A DNA stretch of 64,000 bases from CAYNNQ01 sp051748085. GTDB taxonomy: Bacteria > Desulfobacterota > Desulfovibrionia > Desulfovibrionales > Desulfonatronovibrionaceae. Shown here piece after piece: positions 41,843 to 51,190 of this stretch. Where the stretch lies: contig JBNJHA010000006.1 in NCBI GenBank assembly GCA_051748085.1, positions 6,291 to 70,290 of the forward strand. The letters are read 5' to 3'. The notes beneath the pieces were generated by a model. The model had not been told where the DNA came from and did not search any database. It saw only the letters and a list, made by a program, of their open reading frames with translations. The position numbers and the translations under genes are program-made. How positions within the stretch are numbered: position 1 is the first letter of the stretch; each line of letters opens with the position of its first letter.

Positions 41843-43741
41843 ATGCAATTTTTGCCGGTAGATAATCAAATCGATGTTTTTTCTTCTTTCTCCAGGGAAA
41901 GAAGCGCGGACACTGGTGGGGGGCCGGGCGAATGTGGATTCGCGGGTATAATGGAAGTGGCTCAGGATTTATCAGTAAGATCCGGATCCTATGACTTTAG
42001 TGATGCGCGTCAAGCTGTATCCAGCACCCGTAAAGTCTTATCTGATGTTGAGCGAGGGGTGGATCGCACAGGAAAAAAAGACAATGCGGAATTTAAAAAT
42101 AGTGATTTCCTGGATGAAACCGTCACCCGGGAAGATTTTGCCGCTTTAAAGGATGCTTTGCATGAGCAGGGTTTGTCCAAGGATAAAATTGATGAACTTG
42201 AGGAAAGTATAGAGAAAGGGGAATTATCCTGGAAGCAACTTTTAAGTAAAATTGAGTCTTTCGGGGACGGCAACGGGAAAATAGAGTTGGCTGCCGGAGA
42301 CGCGGAAAGGATTCAGTCTTTTTTGCGTGAACTCGGTTTTACCGCCGATCAGAGCAAAAAGATGCTGGACGATTTACTTTCCGGCGATCTGGACAAGGTT
42401 TTCGTTCAAATAGCTGACAAATTGCAGAATATGCCGAAGGATAAATTGGTGTCAGTATCGGAAAAGGACTTTCAGTCACTGATTCGGGCCTTTGGACTTA
42501 AGGATTCCGAGTTTGAATTCCCCTACGGTAAAGAAAGCAAGTTAAATAAGGAACAGTTAAGGCATATTTTGACCAGTTTAAAGCAGGAAGCCTTTAAGAG
42601 TTCAGAATCTTCTTTCTTAAAAGATTTACAGGACTTAAAGCAAGGTAAGATTACTGCCGGGGAAATGCTGGATAAGCTGGCCAATAGTGAAGGCAAGGAT
42701 AAAAATTCAGCTCTGGTTCTTGCCTTAAAGATGGCTATGAAAGCTAAAAGAAACGGTGAAGATTTTGAAAATATAGAGGATAAGAAACGCTATTATAAGG
42801 CCATGGCCGATCGNNNNNNNNNNNNNNNNNNNNNNNNNNNNNNNNNNNNNNNNNNNNNNNNNNNNNNNNNNNNNNNNNNNNNNNNNNNNNNNNNNNNNNN
42901 NNNNNNNNNNNNNTCTGAACAGAAGTTTGCTTCTGATTCCGAGCATGCGAGTAAACAAACCAAGAGCGAGAAGTTTTTACAGAATGAGAATGAAAGCAAA
43001 AATGGCCAGGAAAAGGGTCAAACCAATATTCAAGCTGGAAAGGATGCATCCGCAAAAACTTCCGCGACTAATCAGGATTCTGCAAACAGTAAACAGGACA
43101 ATGAATCCAGGGAAAATGCAAAAAGCTGGAAGGATTTTTTAGGCAAATTGAACTCGTCGGATGATAGCAATGGGAATGAGAAGAAAACAAGTAAGCAGGC
43201 TTTTTTTCAGAGCACGAATTTAAACGATTTGATCGAGTCCAGACAGATCAAGAATCCATCCACCGGGAAACGGGTTCCTGCCAGTCGGGTTATGGACCAG
43301 ATACAGCAGGGCATGTTTAAAAATATGGGACAGGGTCGGTCGCAAATGACTCTCCAATTAACTCCGCCGCAATTAGGAGCTGTATCCCTGGTGCTGCATG
43401 TTAAGCATAATGAAGTTCAGGCGATGATAAGAACAACCAGTCATGAAGTGACGAATATTGTCCAGGAGAATATGAACCAGCTCAAAGCGAATCTGGAACA
43501 GCAGGGGCTTAAGGTCAGTCGTATGGAAGTTCAAACGCAGCTGCAGGAAGATCCTCATTTGCGTGATGGCAGTTGGCAGGGAGCTGAACAGCATAATGAG
43601 GCCCGGGAAAGACTGCGCAAGGGCGGGCGAATGGGAATGTTGCGCAATATGGAAGAAGACGGCGAAGATATGGTCCGGGAACTGCATATGATAAAGTATG
43701 GAGAAAATATTTCCCAGTCAGGACTGGATATGTTTGCCTAG
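41843..43741 (+). CDS. fliK: Flagellar hook-length control protein (interrupted by assembly gap)
   Basis: The frame starts at ATG 41843 after TAAGGAGG. The N-terminal half is long, polar and rich in Asp, Lys and Ser, as usual for FliK. Positions 42814-42913 are 100 N, the conventional size for a gap of unknown length, so the frame across it and the stated length (632 codons including unknowns) are not reliable. The C-terminal part carries the Flg_hook domain: RSQMTLQLTPPQLGAVSLVLHVKHNEVQAMI, then ENMNQLKANLEQQGLKVSRMEV. FliK measures hook length and switches export specificity. flgD and flgE follow. Confidence 0.88.
   Translation: MQFLPVDNQIDVFSSFSRERSADTGGGPGECGFAGIMEVAQDLSVRSGSYDFSDARQAVSSTRKVLSDVERGVDRTGKKDNAEFKNSDFLDETVTREDFAALKDALHEQGLSKDKIDELEESIEKGELSWKQLLSKIESFGDGNGKIELAAGDAERIQSFLRELGFTADQSKKMLDDLLSGDLDKVFVQIADKLQNMPKDKLVSVSEKDFQSLIRAFGLKDSEFEFPYGKESKLNKEQLRHILTSLKQEAFKSSESSFLKDLQDLKQGKITAGEMLDKLANSEGKDKNSALVLALKMAMKAKRNGEDFENIEDKKRYYKAMADXXXXXXXXXXXXXXXXXXXXXXXXXXXXXXXXXXSEQKFASDSEHASKQTKSEKFLQNENESKNGQEKGQTNIQAGKDASAKTSATNQDSANSKQDNESRENAKSWKDFLGKLNSSDDSNGNEKKTSKQAFFQSTNLNDLIESRQIKNPSTGKRVPASRVMDQIQQGMFKNMGQGRSQMTLQLTPPQLGAVSLVLHVKHNEVQAMIRTTSHEVTNIVQENMNQLKANLEQQGLKVSRMEVQTQLQEDPHLRDGSWQGAEQHNEARERLRKGGRMGMLRNMEEDGEDMVRELHMIKYGENISQSGLDMFA
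42814..42913. other. Assembly gap (100 N)
   Basis: Exactly 100 undetermined bases inside fliK. The real gap length is unknown; FliK central regions are often repetitive, which could explain the break. Confidence 0.99.
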
Positions 43742-43756
43742 CAAGTGAGGTGTAAA

Positions 43757-44482
43757 ATGCAAGCAGGATCAATGGACAGCATATTAGGGGCTTATGAGCG
43801 GGAATTGGCCGAAAAAGAAAAGGCGACAGGCGATTCCTCGAATTTGGGCAAGCAGCAGTTTTTGGAACTGTTGACAACCCAGCTTCAACATCAGGACCCC
43901 TTGAATCCGATGGATGACAAGGAATTTGTAGCCCAACTGGCACAGTTTTCCAGTCTGGAGCAATTGACCAATATTTCTTCCGGAGTGGACAGTCTCAACA
44001 ATAACGCGGTCCAGGACGAAATGCTCGGAGCGGTCAGTTATATCGGCAAGGAAGTGCTGGCTAAGGGAGATACTATTTCCAAACAAAATAATCAGGTATC
44101 TCCGGTGCATTTTTCTTTGGATAAGGAAACAGCCAGTACCTATGTTAATGTCCTCGATTCGCATGGAAATGTCGTTCAATCAGTTGATCTGGGGCCGTTT
44201 CAGCCCGGGGATTACACCTATACCTGGGATGGTAAGGATTTTACTGGCTCGAACGCTCCCAATGGAGAATATACGATTACCTTCGGCGCGCTTGATTCAA
44301 GAGACAAGTCAGTGATGGTCGACAAACAAGTTGCCGGAGAGGTGGTCGGTATCCAAAAGAATAATGGAGTTGCTTCTCTGGTGCTTAACGGAGGGCGGGT
44401 TATTGATCTTGCCGAGGTCAAGGAAGTCGTTGCCCCGGCAACTGGTGGAGATTCAGAATTATCCGAGGAATCGGACGGATAG
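43757..44482 (+). CDS. flgD: Flagellar hook assembly protein
   Basis: A 241-residue hook-cap protein. The N-terminal block LGKQQFLELLTTQLQHQDPLNPMDDKEFVAQLAQFSSLEQLTNI is diagnostic. The C-terminal half has FlgD Ig-like and tudor-like features (GPFQPGDYTYTWDGKDFTGSNAPNGEYTITF). The ATG at 43757 is taken in place of a GTG four codons upstream; GTGAGGTG lies before it. It follows fliK by 15 bases and precedes flgE by 15 bases. Confidence 0.95.
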   Translation: MQAGSMDSILGAYERELAEKEKATGDSSNLGKQQFLELLTTQLQHQDPLNPMDDKEFVAQLAQFSSLEQLTNISSGVDSLNNNAVQDEMLGAVSYIGKEVLAKGDTISKQNNQVSPVHFSLDKETASTYVNVLDSHGNVVQSVDLGPFQPGDYTYTWDGKDFTGSNAPNGEYTITFGALDSRDKSVMVDKQVAGEVVGIQKNNGVASLVLNGGRVIDLAEVKEVVAPATGGDSELSEESDG

Positions 44483-44497
44483 ATACAGGAGGAAATT

Positions 44498-46114
44498 ATG
44501 GGACTTTCAGCAGCACTTTACGCGGGAACAAGCGGCCTTAAGGGTCACGGCGAGGCTATGGCGGTTGTCGGCAATAATATTTCAAATGTCAGTACAGTGG
44601 GGTTTAAAGGGTCCAGAATGCAATTCGAGGATGCCCTGAGCCAGGAAATTACCACCGCCGCCGGGGTGGGTCAGGTCGGACGCGGAGTCCAGGTTGGAAC
44701 GGTAATGGCCGACTTTGCACAGGGTTCCTTGGAAACCACTTCGGAATCCACAGATCTGGCTATAGGCGGTGAGGGATTTTTTGAGGTTTCTCCCCCGGGC
44801 GAGGAGATCAATTATTATACCCGGGCCGGTAATTTTCGTTTTGATGAGGAGGGATATCTTGTTGATCCGCACGGCTACCGTGTTCAAGGTTGGGAGGTAC
44901 TGCAGGAGAATGCCAGTGCCGCGGCCACGGGGGAAAGCGCTGCTGCCAATAATGATTCTATTCAAATATCCGGGGTGCCTGAAGATATTCGTCTGGAAAA
45001 TTTTCAGTCTCCACCGGAAGAGACTTCACATGTAGACCTGATAGCCAATCTAGATTCAGCTAGCGCGGACAATAGCACCAACGCATCCGATCCTTTTTTC
45101 TCCATGTTCGGAACTTGGGACGCGACCGAAGAAACTCCGCTTGGAGATAGTCTATATGCGTACCAGAGTACTATAAAGGTATATGACGAAAACGGTACAT
45201 CACATAATATGACCACTTATTTTGATCCGGTGAATGAAAACATAAGCGGAACGGGTGGAAACCAGTATTGGGAATATATGGTAACCGTGGATCCAAGCGA
45301 GGATAACCGCACATTCTGGGATGCCTCGGACACCAAGCAGGGAGTGCTGATGACCGGTACTCTGACTTTTAATTCCGCCGGTGAGTTGGCTAATATGAAC
45401 GGATATACCCTGATGAGCGACTCCAGTCCGAATGATCTGGGCAGTTGGGAGCCCGCGCAATTTTCGCAGGATGGCTATCCGATATGCACGCCTAATTTCC
45501 TGGGCAACGCGGAGGCCGATTTTACAGATGAAGATAATGCCGAAAACATAGAAATCAATTTCGGCGTAAATAATAAAGATCTGAGCGGGACTTCTGATCC
45601 GGGATGGTCCGGCGGTCCGGGCAGCAATCCGGCCAATATCGGAACGGATATTGACAACCTGATAGCTTTTCAGGGACCGGAACGCAGCGCTCAGTCCATG
45701 ACCAACTACAGTACCGGCTCGACCACTATTTTTCAGTCCCAGGACGGTTACGGCCCGGGGTATCTGGAGAACATATCCGTGGACCGGGACGGGGTCATTA
45801 CCGGTAATTATTCCAACGGGCAGGTTCTGGAGCTTTACGCCCTGACCCTGGCCAATTTCAATAACGAATACGGACTTAATCGTGAAGGTGGAAACCTGTT
45901 TTCGGAAACCAGGTCTTCCGGTCCGGCACTTACCAATCTGGCCGGGACCGGCGGACTGGGCACAGTTGCTTCCAATTCCCTGGAGCAGTCCAATGTGGAT
46001 CTGGCAACAGAATTCGTGAAGATGATTACCACGGAAAAAGGTTTTCAGGCCAATTCCAAGACAATAACCACGACCGATACCATGCTCAGCGTGTTAATAA
46101 ATCTTAAGAGATAA
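44498..46114 (+). CDS. flgE: Flagellar hook protein
   Basis: A 538-residue hook subunit. It starts SAALYAGTSGLKGHGEAMAVVGNNISNVSTVGFKGSR, the rod/hook N-terminal signature, and ends with the matching C-terminal helix NVDLATEFVKMITTEKGFQANSKTITTTDTML. The middle carries Gly/Asn/Ser-rich surface domains typical of FlgE, lacking cysteine. ACAGGAGG precedes the ATG. A strong terminator follows, closing fliK-flgD-flgE. Confidence 0.95.
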   Translation: MGLSAALYAGTSGLKGHGEAMAVVGNNISNVSTVGFKGSRMQFEDALSQEITTAAGVGQVGRGVQVGTVMADFAQGSLETTSESTDLAIGGEGFFEVSPPGEEINYYTRAGNFRFDEEGYLVDPHGYRVQGWEVLQENASAAATGESAAANNDSIQISGVPEDIRLENFQSPPEETSHVDLIANLDSASADNSTNASDPFFSMFGTWDATEETPLGDSLYAYQSTIKVYDENGTSHNMTTYFDPVNENISGTGGNQYWEYMVTVDPSEDNRTFWDASDTKQGVLMTGTLTFNSAGELANMNGYTLMSDSSPNDLGSWEPAQFSQDGYPICTPNFLGNAEADFTDEDNAENIEINFGVNNKDLSGTSDPGWSGGPGSNPANIGTDIDNLIAFQGPERSAQSMTNYSTGSTTIFQSQDGYGPGYLENISVDRDGVITGNYSNGQVLELYALTLANFNNEYGLNREGGNLFSETRSSGPALTNLAGTGGLGTVASNSLEQSNVDLATEFVKMITTEKGFQANSKTITTTDTMLSVLINLKR

Positions 46115-46191
46115 ACAGGTTTGATGTGTAATTCAGCCCTGTTCCGGCTGAGAATTGACCTCGCTGTGTCCGTGTCCATACTCCTGTAGAA

Positions 46192-46230
46192 GAAAGGCCT
46201 TCGGGATTTGCTGCCCCGAGGGCCTTTCTG
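46192..46230 (+). terminator. Terminator after flgE
   Basis: Hairpin AAAGGCCTTCGGG ... CCCGAGGGCCTTT followed by CTGGTTTG. The stem is long and GC-rich with a moderate T content after it. Confidence 0.85.
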
Positions 46231-46243
46231 GTTTGTATTTTGC
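46229..46243 (+). promoter_or_regulatory. Possible sigma54-type promoter before DUF115 gene
   Basis: TGG at 46229-46231 and TTGC at 46240-46243 have the 15-base -24/-12 geometry, 48 bases before the ATG. The -24 element (TGGTTT) is poor, so this is weak evidence. Confidence 0.2.
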
Positions 46244-46291
46244 ATGCTTTGATTCAAATGCTAAAAAGTGTCAAAAAATAGTGAGGCGGAT

Positions 46292-48058
46292 ATGAATGTA
46301 TACAGTTGTTTAGCTAAGAATTTACAGGTCCTTGGCGAGTCATGCCCGGATTTTGTTGTCTGGTTTAAGGAATGGAAAAATAAATGGTATGAATGGGAAA
46401 ATAGAGTTGATTTCAACCGGTGGGGATGGTTGGATTTGGCAATTGAAGATAATAAGACTTTGTTGGGATCCATGCCTCCCAAAACTTTTTACGTCAGATG
46501 GAAGCCGCAAAAGCAGGGAATTGAGGGGTCTTCAATCATAAGCGGATGCAACCTGGGCTATGGTTTGAATTGGCTCTTATCCGTCACGAAGGAAGGCCAT
46601 AAAATAGCCGTTACCGATCCTCATCCGGAAATGCTGGCCTTATGCCTTGGGATTACGGATTACAGCGATTTGTTATATAGTAAAAGAATCATTTTTTTCC
46701 CGCCGGATAAAAATGCTCAGGAAAGAGTGCTTTCATATATGGATGTTCAGTTCTATCATGGTCATGTGTATTTTTGGGCTGATGTGCCCAGTATGCAATT
46801 GGGACCTGAGTACGAGCTTCAAAACAAAAATTGCCGGGATGTTTTGCAAAAATATAAAGTCCAGACCGGAACACTTCGCCGAAAACAGGATACGGTTGTG
46901 GGCAATGAATTGGAGAATTACAGCCGGGCTTTTAAGGACGGGGTGCTGAACAAAATAGATGGTGCTTTACAGGGAGGCAATGCTTTGGTTCTGGGCGCCG
47001 GTCCGTCGTTGGAAAAGTTCGGTCCGCAATTGGCTTCACGCCCGGTGAATGCCCTGTATGCAGCCGGATTGCAGACATTGCCCGCCCTGGCCCGTCTGGG
47101 TATCAAACCGGATTTATGCATGGCCATCGATTTTACCAGAGCATTGCTTAACCCGTTTAAAAAACTGGACGATGATTGGCTTAAAGATGTTCCTCTTATT
47201 TATACCACAAAAGTTCATCCGGAAGTGGTCAAGCGTTACCCGGGTCCTAAAGCTGCAGTATGGACGCGCGGCGGATTGGGGACAATGGTCTTTAAAAACC
47301 GTGGATATCTGCTGGACACAGGTGGATCAGTCAATGTCGCCCTGGTTCGTTTATTGACTGAAATGGGCATGGAAAATATTGTTTTTGCCGGAATGGACTT
47401 TGGATGGAAGGGTGATTTTTCTCACGCGCGTGGACATCACGCCAGCAATATGCGAAAAGATAATAAATCCGGAAAATTTGAAGTTCGATATAATGCCGAT
47501 AAAGATATTGTTTATTCTGCTTTACCGTATCTGACTTCCTTGTGGGAACTGGAAAAAACCGTGGCGAATAAAAAATCCCGGTTTTACAATCTTTTTGGCG
47601 GCTTTATGGATATTTCCGGAGCCAAGAGAGTGGCGCTTGATGAGGTTTACAGTTTTTTAGGAGATAAATCCGGCGGATATCAAGGGCAACTTGCCGGCAT
47701 GCAAAAGAAAATGAGGGCAAATTCGGCAAGGCCTGTTTTTGAAAGAAGAGGTAAGAAGTGGGCGGTATCTTTGCGGCGCCTGATGAAGAGGCTGGACAGG
47801 CTGTTCATGGTTCCGGAAAACAATACCCGCAAAATTCGGCAGGCACTGGCCGAGATGCGGTTGTTCGTCAGTCAGGATCCATTGTATTTAACCTATTTGC
47901 AGCCGGAAATTATGGATATAAATGCGCTGGAGATATTTAATGAAAAATATGTCCGAAGCGACTATGTCCGGATTAAGCAACTGGCTGGTAAGGTAATAAA
48001 AAAGGTCAAGCGCATGGACCGGGCGGTAGGCGGTAAGGATATGCGCTCGGCTGCATAG
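46292..48058 (+). CDS. DUF115 motility-associated protein (Maf-like)
   Basis: A 588-residue protein with a DUF115 (6-hydroxymethylpterin pyrophosphokinase MptE-like) domain in the middle: NALVLGAGPSLEKFGPQL, AAGLQTLPALARLGIKPDLCMAIDFT, then LLDTGGSVNVALVRLLTEMGMENIVFAGMDFGW. Such Maf proteins transfer pseudaminic or legionaminic acid type sugars to flagellin, and placement behind the hook genes agrees with that. The N-terminal part is family-specific. GAGG lies 5 bases before the ATG at 46292; an upstream GTG is also possible. No sugar synthesis genes are in this window, so the donor is unknown. Confidence 0.82.
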   Translation: MNVYSCLAKNLQVLGESCPDFVVWFKEWKNKWYEWENRVDFNRWGWLDLAIEDNKTLLGSMPPKTFYVRWKPQKQGIEGSSIISGCNLGYGLNWLLSVTKEGHKIAVTDPHPEMLALCLGITDYSDLLYSKRIIFFPPDKNAQERVLSYMDVQFYHGHVYFWADVPSMQLGPEYELQNKNCRDVLQKYKVQTGTLRRKQDTVVGNELENYSRAFKDGVLNKIDGALQGGNALVLGAGPSLEKFGPQLASRPVNALYAAGLQTLPALARLGIKPDLCMAIDFTRALLNPFKKLDDDWLKDVPLIYTTKVHPEVVKRYPGPKAAVWTRGGLGTMVFKNRGYLLDTGGSVNVALVRLLTEMGMENIVFAGMDFGWKGDFSHARGHHASNMRKDNKSGKFEVRYNADKDIVYSALPYLTSLWELEKTVANKKSRFYNLFGGFMDISGAKRVALDEVYSFLGDKSGGYQGQLAGMQKKMRANSARPVFERRGKKWAVSLRRLMKRLDRLFMVPENNTRKIRQALAEMRLFVSQDPLYLTYLQPEIMDINALEIFNEKYVRSDYVRIKQLAGKVIKKVKRMDRAVGGKDMRSAA

Positions 48059-48095
48059 GCATGGCCGGGATAGCTGTAATCGCCGTAAAGAAAAA

Positions 48096-48461
48096 TTATA
48101 GATTTCTATTCATGATGATACCCAGCATGTTTTCTATTGACTTTGCCAGTTCAAGTACCTCGTCTGGGGGTATTTTGCGGATGACTTCATCCTTTTCAGG
48201 GTCTATGACTTTTACCTGTATTTGTTCGGCATCACGGTCAACATGGAATTCAAGTTTTACATCCATTGAGTGCATATATTCCTGAATGGATGCGGATAGT
48301 TTCTCGATTTTTTCAATTTGAGCCAGAGTGCTGTCCTTTGTATTTTCAGGAGGAGAGTCTTCCCTGATTTCCGCGTGTTTGTTTTTCATGTTTTCATGCT
48401 GTGGATTGATTCCTTTAATCGCGTTGTGCTCATAGTTGTGAAATTGTGATTCAATTCTCAT
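48096..48461 (-). CDS. flaG: FlaG family protein
   Basis: A 121-residue protein. The C-terminal 70 residues match FlaG: YMHSMDVKLEFHVDRDAEQIQVKVIDPEKDEVIRKIPPDEVLELAKSIENMLG. The N-terminal 50 residues are polar and poorly structured. FlaG affects filament length in several bacteria. It is convergent with the DUF115 gene, a second flagellar hint for that region. Confidence 0.9.
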   Translation of the reverse strand: MRIESQFHNYEHNAIKGINPQHENMKNKHAEIREDSPPENTKDSTLAQIEKIEKLSASIQEYMHSMDVKLEFHVDRDAEQIQVKVIDPEKDEVIRKIPPDEVLELAKSIENMLGIIMNRNL

Positions 48462-48757
48462 GGATTCCTCCCCCTTATAATTAATGTGCCGGTTTTAAAA
48501 CAAGACAGTCTTTCGCCCGTCTTTGTTTTTTACTATTTTATTCTTTTCCCTTTCTTTTATTATCGACATCAACCATTAAAACTTTAGCAAAATGTTATTT
48601 GCCCATTAAAATTTTTGAACTTTCGGATAAAAACTTGCTAATTTATGGATATAAAGTTAACAGCTTGTACACTTTTTTATTCGTAACCTCTCGGTGCCAA
48701 TGAGATTGAGACTCCATTTATTTGTAAAATTCAGCGATTAGACAAGGAGAGTTAAAA

Positions 48758-50398
48758 ATGCATATCCCCCCGAAAAGCAATGATGTTCTCGCAACCGTCA
48801 ACCGCGGCACTCCCTGTGAAAGTGGGCTCTGTACTCTTTGCCGTGCCGATTGTCAGGGAAAATGTGAAATGTGGATGTCCAGCCTGGCTGGACGAAAAAT
48901 GCTTTATCCCCGCGACTTCGGATTGGTAACGGCGGGCAGCGCCCGTACCAAACATGTCGGGGTGTCATATACCTCGTTGCGCATTCAAGGATTTTGTTAT
49001 GGTTCGAACGGATTGGCCAAAGGCCTGAGTAATCATGCTGATGATTGTGTTTTTCCCAATGTTGGGCTGGAATCTTCTTTCGGACGCAAAAAAATAACCA
49101 AGGTACGCCTGCCAATTATGACCGGAGCTCTTGGCTCTACCTTTATTGCCACTAAGTATTGGGATTCTTTTGCAACCGGTTGCGCATTGGTCGGGATACC
49201 TATTGTTATTGGGGAAAATGTTGTTGGGGTCGATAAAGAGGCTGAATTTAAAAACGGTCGTATAGTAAGCTCTCCGGAATTGGATCGGCGTATTGATACA
49301 TATTTGCGGTATTATGACGGATATGGAGCGATAATAGTCCAGTTGAACATAGAGGATGCCCGGAATGGAGTCGCTGAGTATGTGGCTGAAAAATATGGTG
49401 AAGAGGTTGTCATTGAATTGAAATGGGGGCAGGGAGCCAAGAATATCGGAGGAGAAATCGAAGTCAATTCCCTTGATTACGCATTATTTTTGAAAAAGCG
49501 CGGCTATATTGTTGATCCTGATCCTGAAAAGCCGGAAGTTCAGGAATCATTCGAGGCCGGAGGCCTGAGAGCTTTTGCCCGCCATAGTCGTTTGGGTTAT
49601 ACAGATATGAGTTCGGCTGAAAAAGTCGAAGCCGATTTTTTGAGTACAGTTGCCAAATTGCGTGAACTGGGTTTCAGCCGAATCTCTTTAAAGACCGGGG
49701 CGTATAGTATGGAAGGATTGGCCCTGGCCATGCGTCTGGCCACGGATGCCGGACTTGATCTGTTGACCATTGATGGCGCGGGTGGTGGAACCGGGATGAG
49801 TCCCTGGAATATGATGGATAGCTGGGGTGTTCCCTCTGTTCTGCTTCATGCCAAGGCGGAAGAATATGCAAAAATTTTGTCCGGACGCGGAAAGCGTGTG
49901 GTTGATTTGTCTTTTGCCGGCGGGTTTGGCAGGGAAGATCAGATATATAAAGGTTTGGCCTTGGGGGCTCCGTATACAAAACTGATTTGTATGGGCCGCG
50001 GGTTAATGATTCCCGGGTTTGTAGGCTCCAATATTGAAGGGGTTCTGCGTCCTGAAAAGAGAGAGAATGTCTTCGGAAACTGGGATAAACTCCCCAAATC
50101 CGTTGCCGACAGGGGAAACACGGCCAGAGAAATTTTTGCCGGTTATTACAGTTTGCAGGAAAAAGTCGGAGCGGATGAAATGCAAAAGATACCTTATGGT
50201 GCGATTGCAATGTGGACCGCCATGGACAAGATGGGCGCGGGGCTGCAGCAGTTGCTGGCCGGTGCCAGGCACTTCAGCCTTTGTGAAGTCAGACGCAGTG
50301 ACATTGCTTCGGCAAATCGAGAGACGGAACGGGAGACCGGTATACCCTTTATAACCGATGCCGAAGATGATATTGCCCGGCGTATTCTTGAGTCTTAA
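48758..50398 (+). CDS. FMN-binding glutamate synthase-like protein
   Basis: A 546-residue protein related to the FMN/synthase domain of glutamate synthase. Blocks include LPIMTGALGSTFIATKYWDSFATGCALVGIPIVIGENVVG, IELKWGQGAKNIGGEI, ISLKTGAYSMEGLALAMRLATDAGLDLLTIDGAGGGTGMSPW and FAGGFGREDQIYKGLALGAPYTKLICMGRGLMIPG. At the N terminus is a cysteine set (CESGLCTLCRADCQGKCE) that may hold an Fe-S cluster. It lacks the glutaminase domain and the small subunit, so glutamate synthase activity is not established. AAGGAG precedes the ATG. It is a single gene, convergent with rnc. Confidence 0.85.
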   Translation: MHIPPKSNDVLATVNRGTPCESGLCTLCRADCQGKCEMWMSSLAGRKMLYPRDFGLVTAGSARTKHVGVSYTSLRIQGFCYGSNGLAKGLSNHADDCVFPNVGLESSFGRKKITKVRLPIMTGALGSTFIATKYWDSFATGCALVGIPIVIGENVVGVDKEAEFKNGRIVSSPELDRRIDTYLRYYDGYGAIIVQLNIEDARNGVAEYVAEKYGEEVVIELKWGQGAKNIGGEIEVNSLDYALFLKKRGYIVDPDPEKPEVQESFEAGGLRAFARHSRLGYTDMSSAEKVEADFLSTVAKLRELGFSRISLKTGAYSMEGLALAMRLATDAGLDLLTIDGAGGGTGMSPWNMMDSWGVPSVLLHAKAEEYAKILSGRGKRVVDLSFAGGFGREDQIYKGLALGAPYTKLICMGRGLMIPGFVGSNIEGVLRPEKRENVFGNWDKLPKSVADRGNTAREIFAGYYSLQEKVGADEMQKIPYGAIAMWTAMDKMGAGLQQLLAGARHFSLCEVRRSDIASANRETERETGIPFITDAEDDIARRILES

Positions 50399-50423
50399 CA
50401 AAGATGATCGGTTGTAATTTTTG

Positions 50424-50461
50424 TACCAGTTCACTATTTTTTTAGCTTGCTGAATAGTTAC
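50424..50461. repeat. Minimal R3-like element
   Basis: 38 bp holding both ends only: GTACCAGTTCAC on the left and TTGCTGAATAGTTAC on the right (reverse complement GTAACTATTCAGCAA). It lies between two convergent genes. Confidence 0.45.
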
Positions 50462-50470
50462 TGATCTATC

Positions 50471-51190
50471 TTATTTTGTCTGCTTTCGTGTTTTATGTTG
50501 AAGGGTGTACAGATATTGCAGGGCATTGCATGCCGAATTTTGTTCAGCCTTCTTGACGTTTCCTGATTTGGCAATAAATTTTTCACCTTCAGGCAGTGCG
50601 ACCTGTACTTTGTATATTTTATCGTGTTCCGGCCCGTAACTGTCCACTAACGTGTATACGGGCCTTTTTTTGAAAAGTTTTTGTGTTTCTTCCTGGAGTT
50701 GGCTTTTGTAGTCTTTTTTGGGCGGGCGGGTTATGTCTTTCGGCCATTTTTCCTGGAAAAGAAACAATATGCATTGTTGCGCCTTGTTGTAGCCGCCATC
50801 CAGAAAGATAGCTGATAAAATTGCTTCCAGTGCGTCGCTTAAAACCGAATCCCGGTGGCCTCCACCCTGAATTTGCTCTCCTTTGCCTAAAAACAGGCAA
50901 CTACCCAAACCGATATCCCTGGCGATAGAGGCGAGACAACCTTCATTTACCAGACTTGAGCGGAGTCTGGTCATGTCTCCTTCGGATGCCTCGGGATAAC
51001 GCCGGTAAATTTCCTGGGATATGGAAAGCTCGAGGACCGCATCTCCCAGGAATTCGAGTCGTTCATTATTGCCCAGGCCGTGTTCGTTGGCGTATGAGCT
51101 GTGGGTCAGGGCTTGCGAGAGCAGGTTTTTATCGTTAAATACATAATTTATCTTGTTTTCTGCTACATGAATTGTTTGTGTCAATTTCAT
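50471..51190 (-). CDS. rnc: Ribonuclease III
   Basis: A 239-residue double-strand-specific RNase that processes rRNA and other structured RNAs. The catalytic signature is NERLEFLGDAVLEL and the second acidic site DALEAILSAIFLDGG. The C-terminal dsRNA-binding domain starts at about residue 163 (DYKSQLQEETQKLFKKRPVYTLVDSYGPEHDKIYKVQVAL). Length is normal. No strong ribosome site is seen before the ATG. era or other usual neighbours are absent. Confidence 0.95.
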   Translation of the reverse strand: MKLTQTIHVAENKINYVFNDKNLLSQALTHSSYANEHGLGNNERLEFLGDAVLELSISQEIYRRYPEASEGDMTRLRSSLVNEGCLASIARDIGLGSCLFLGKGEQIQGGGHRDSVLSDALEAILSAIFLDGGYNKAQQCILFLFQEKWPKDITRPPKKDYKSQLQEETQKLFKKRPVYTLVDSYGPEHDKIYKVQVALPEGEKFIAKSGNVKKAEQNSACNALQYLYTLQHKTRKQTK

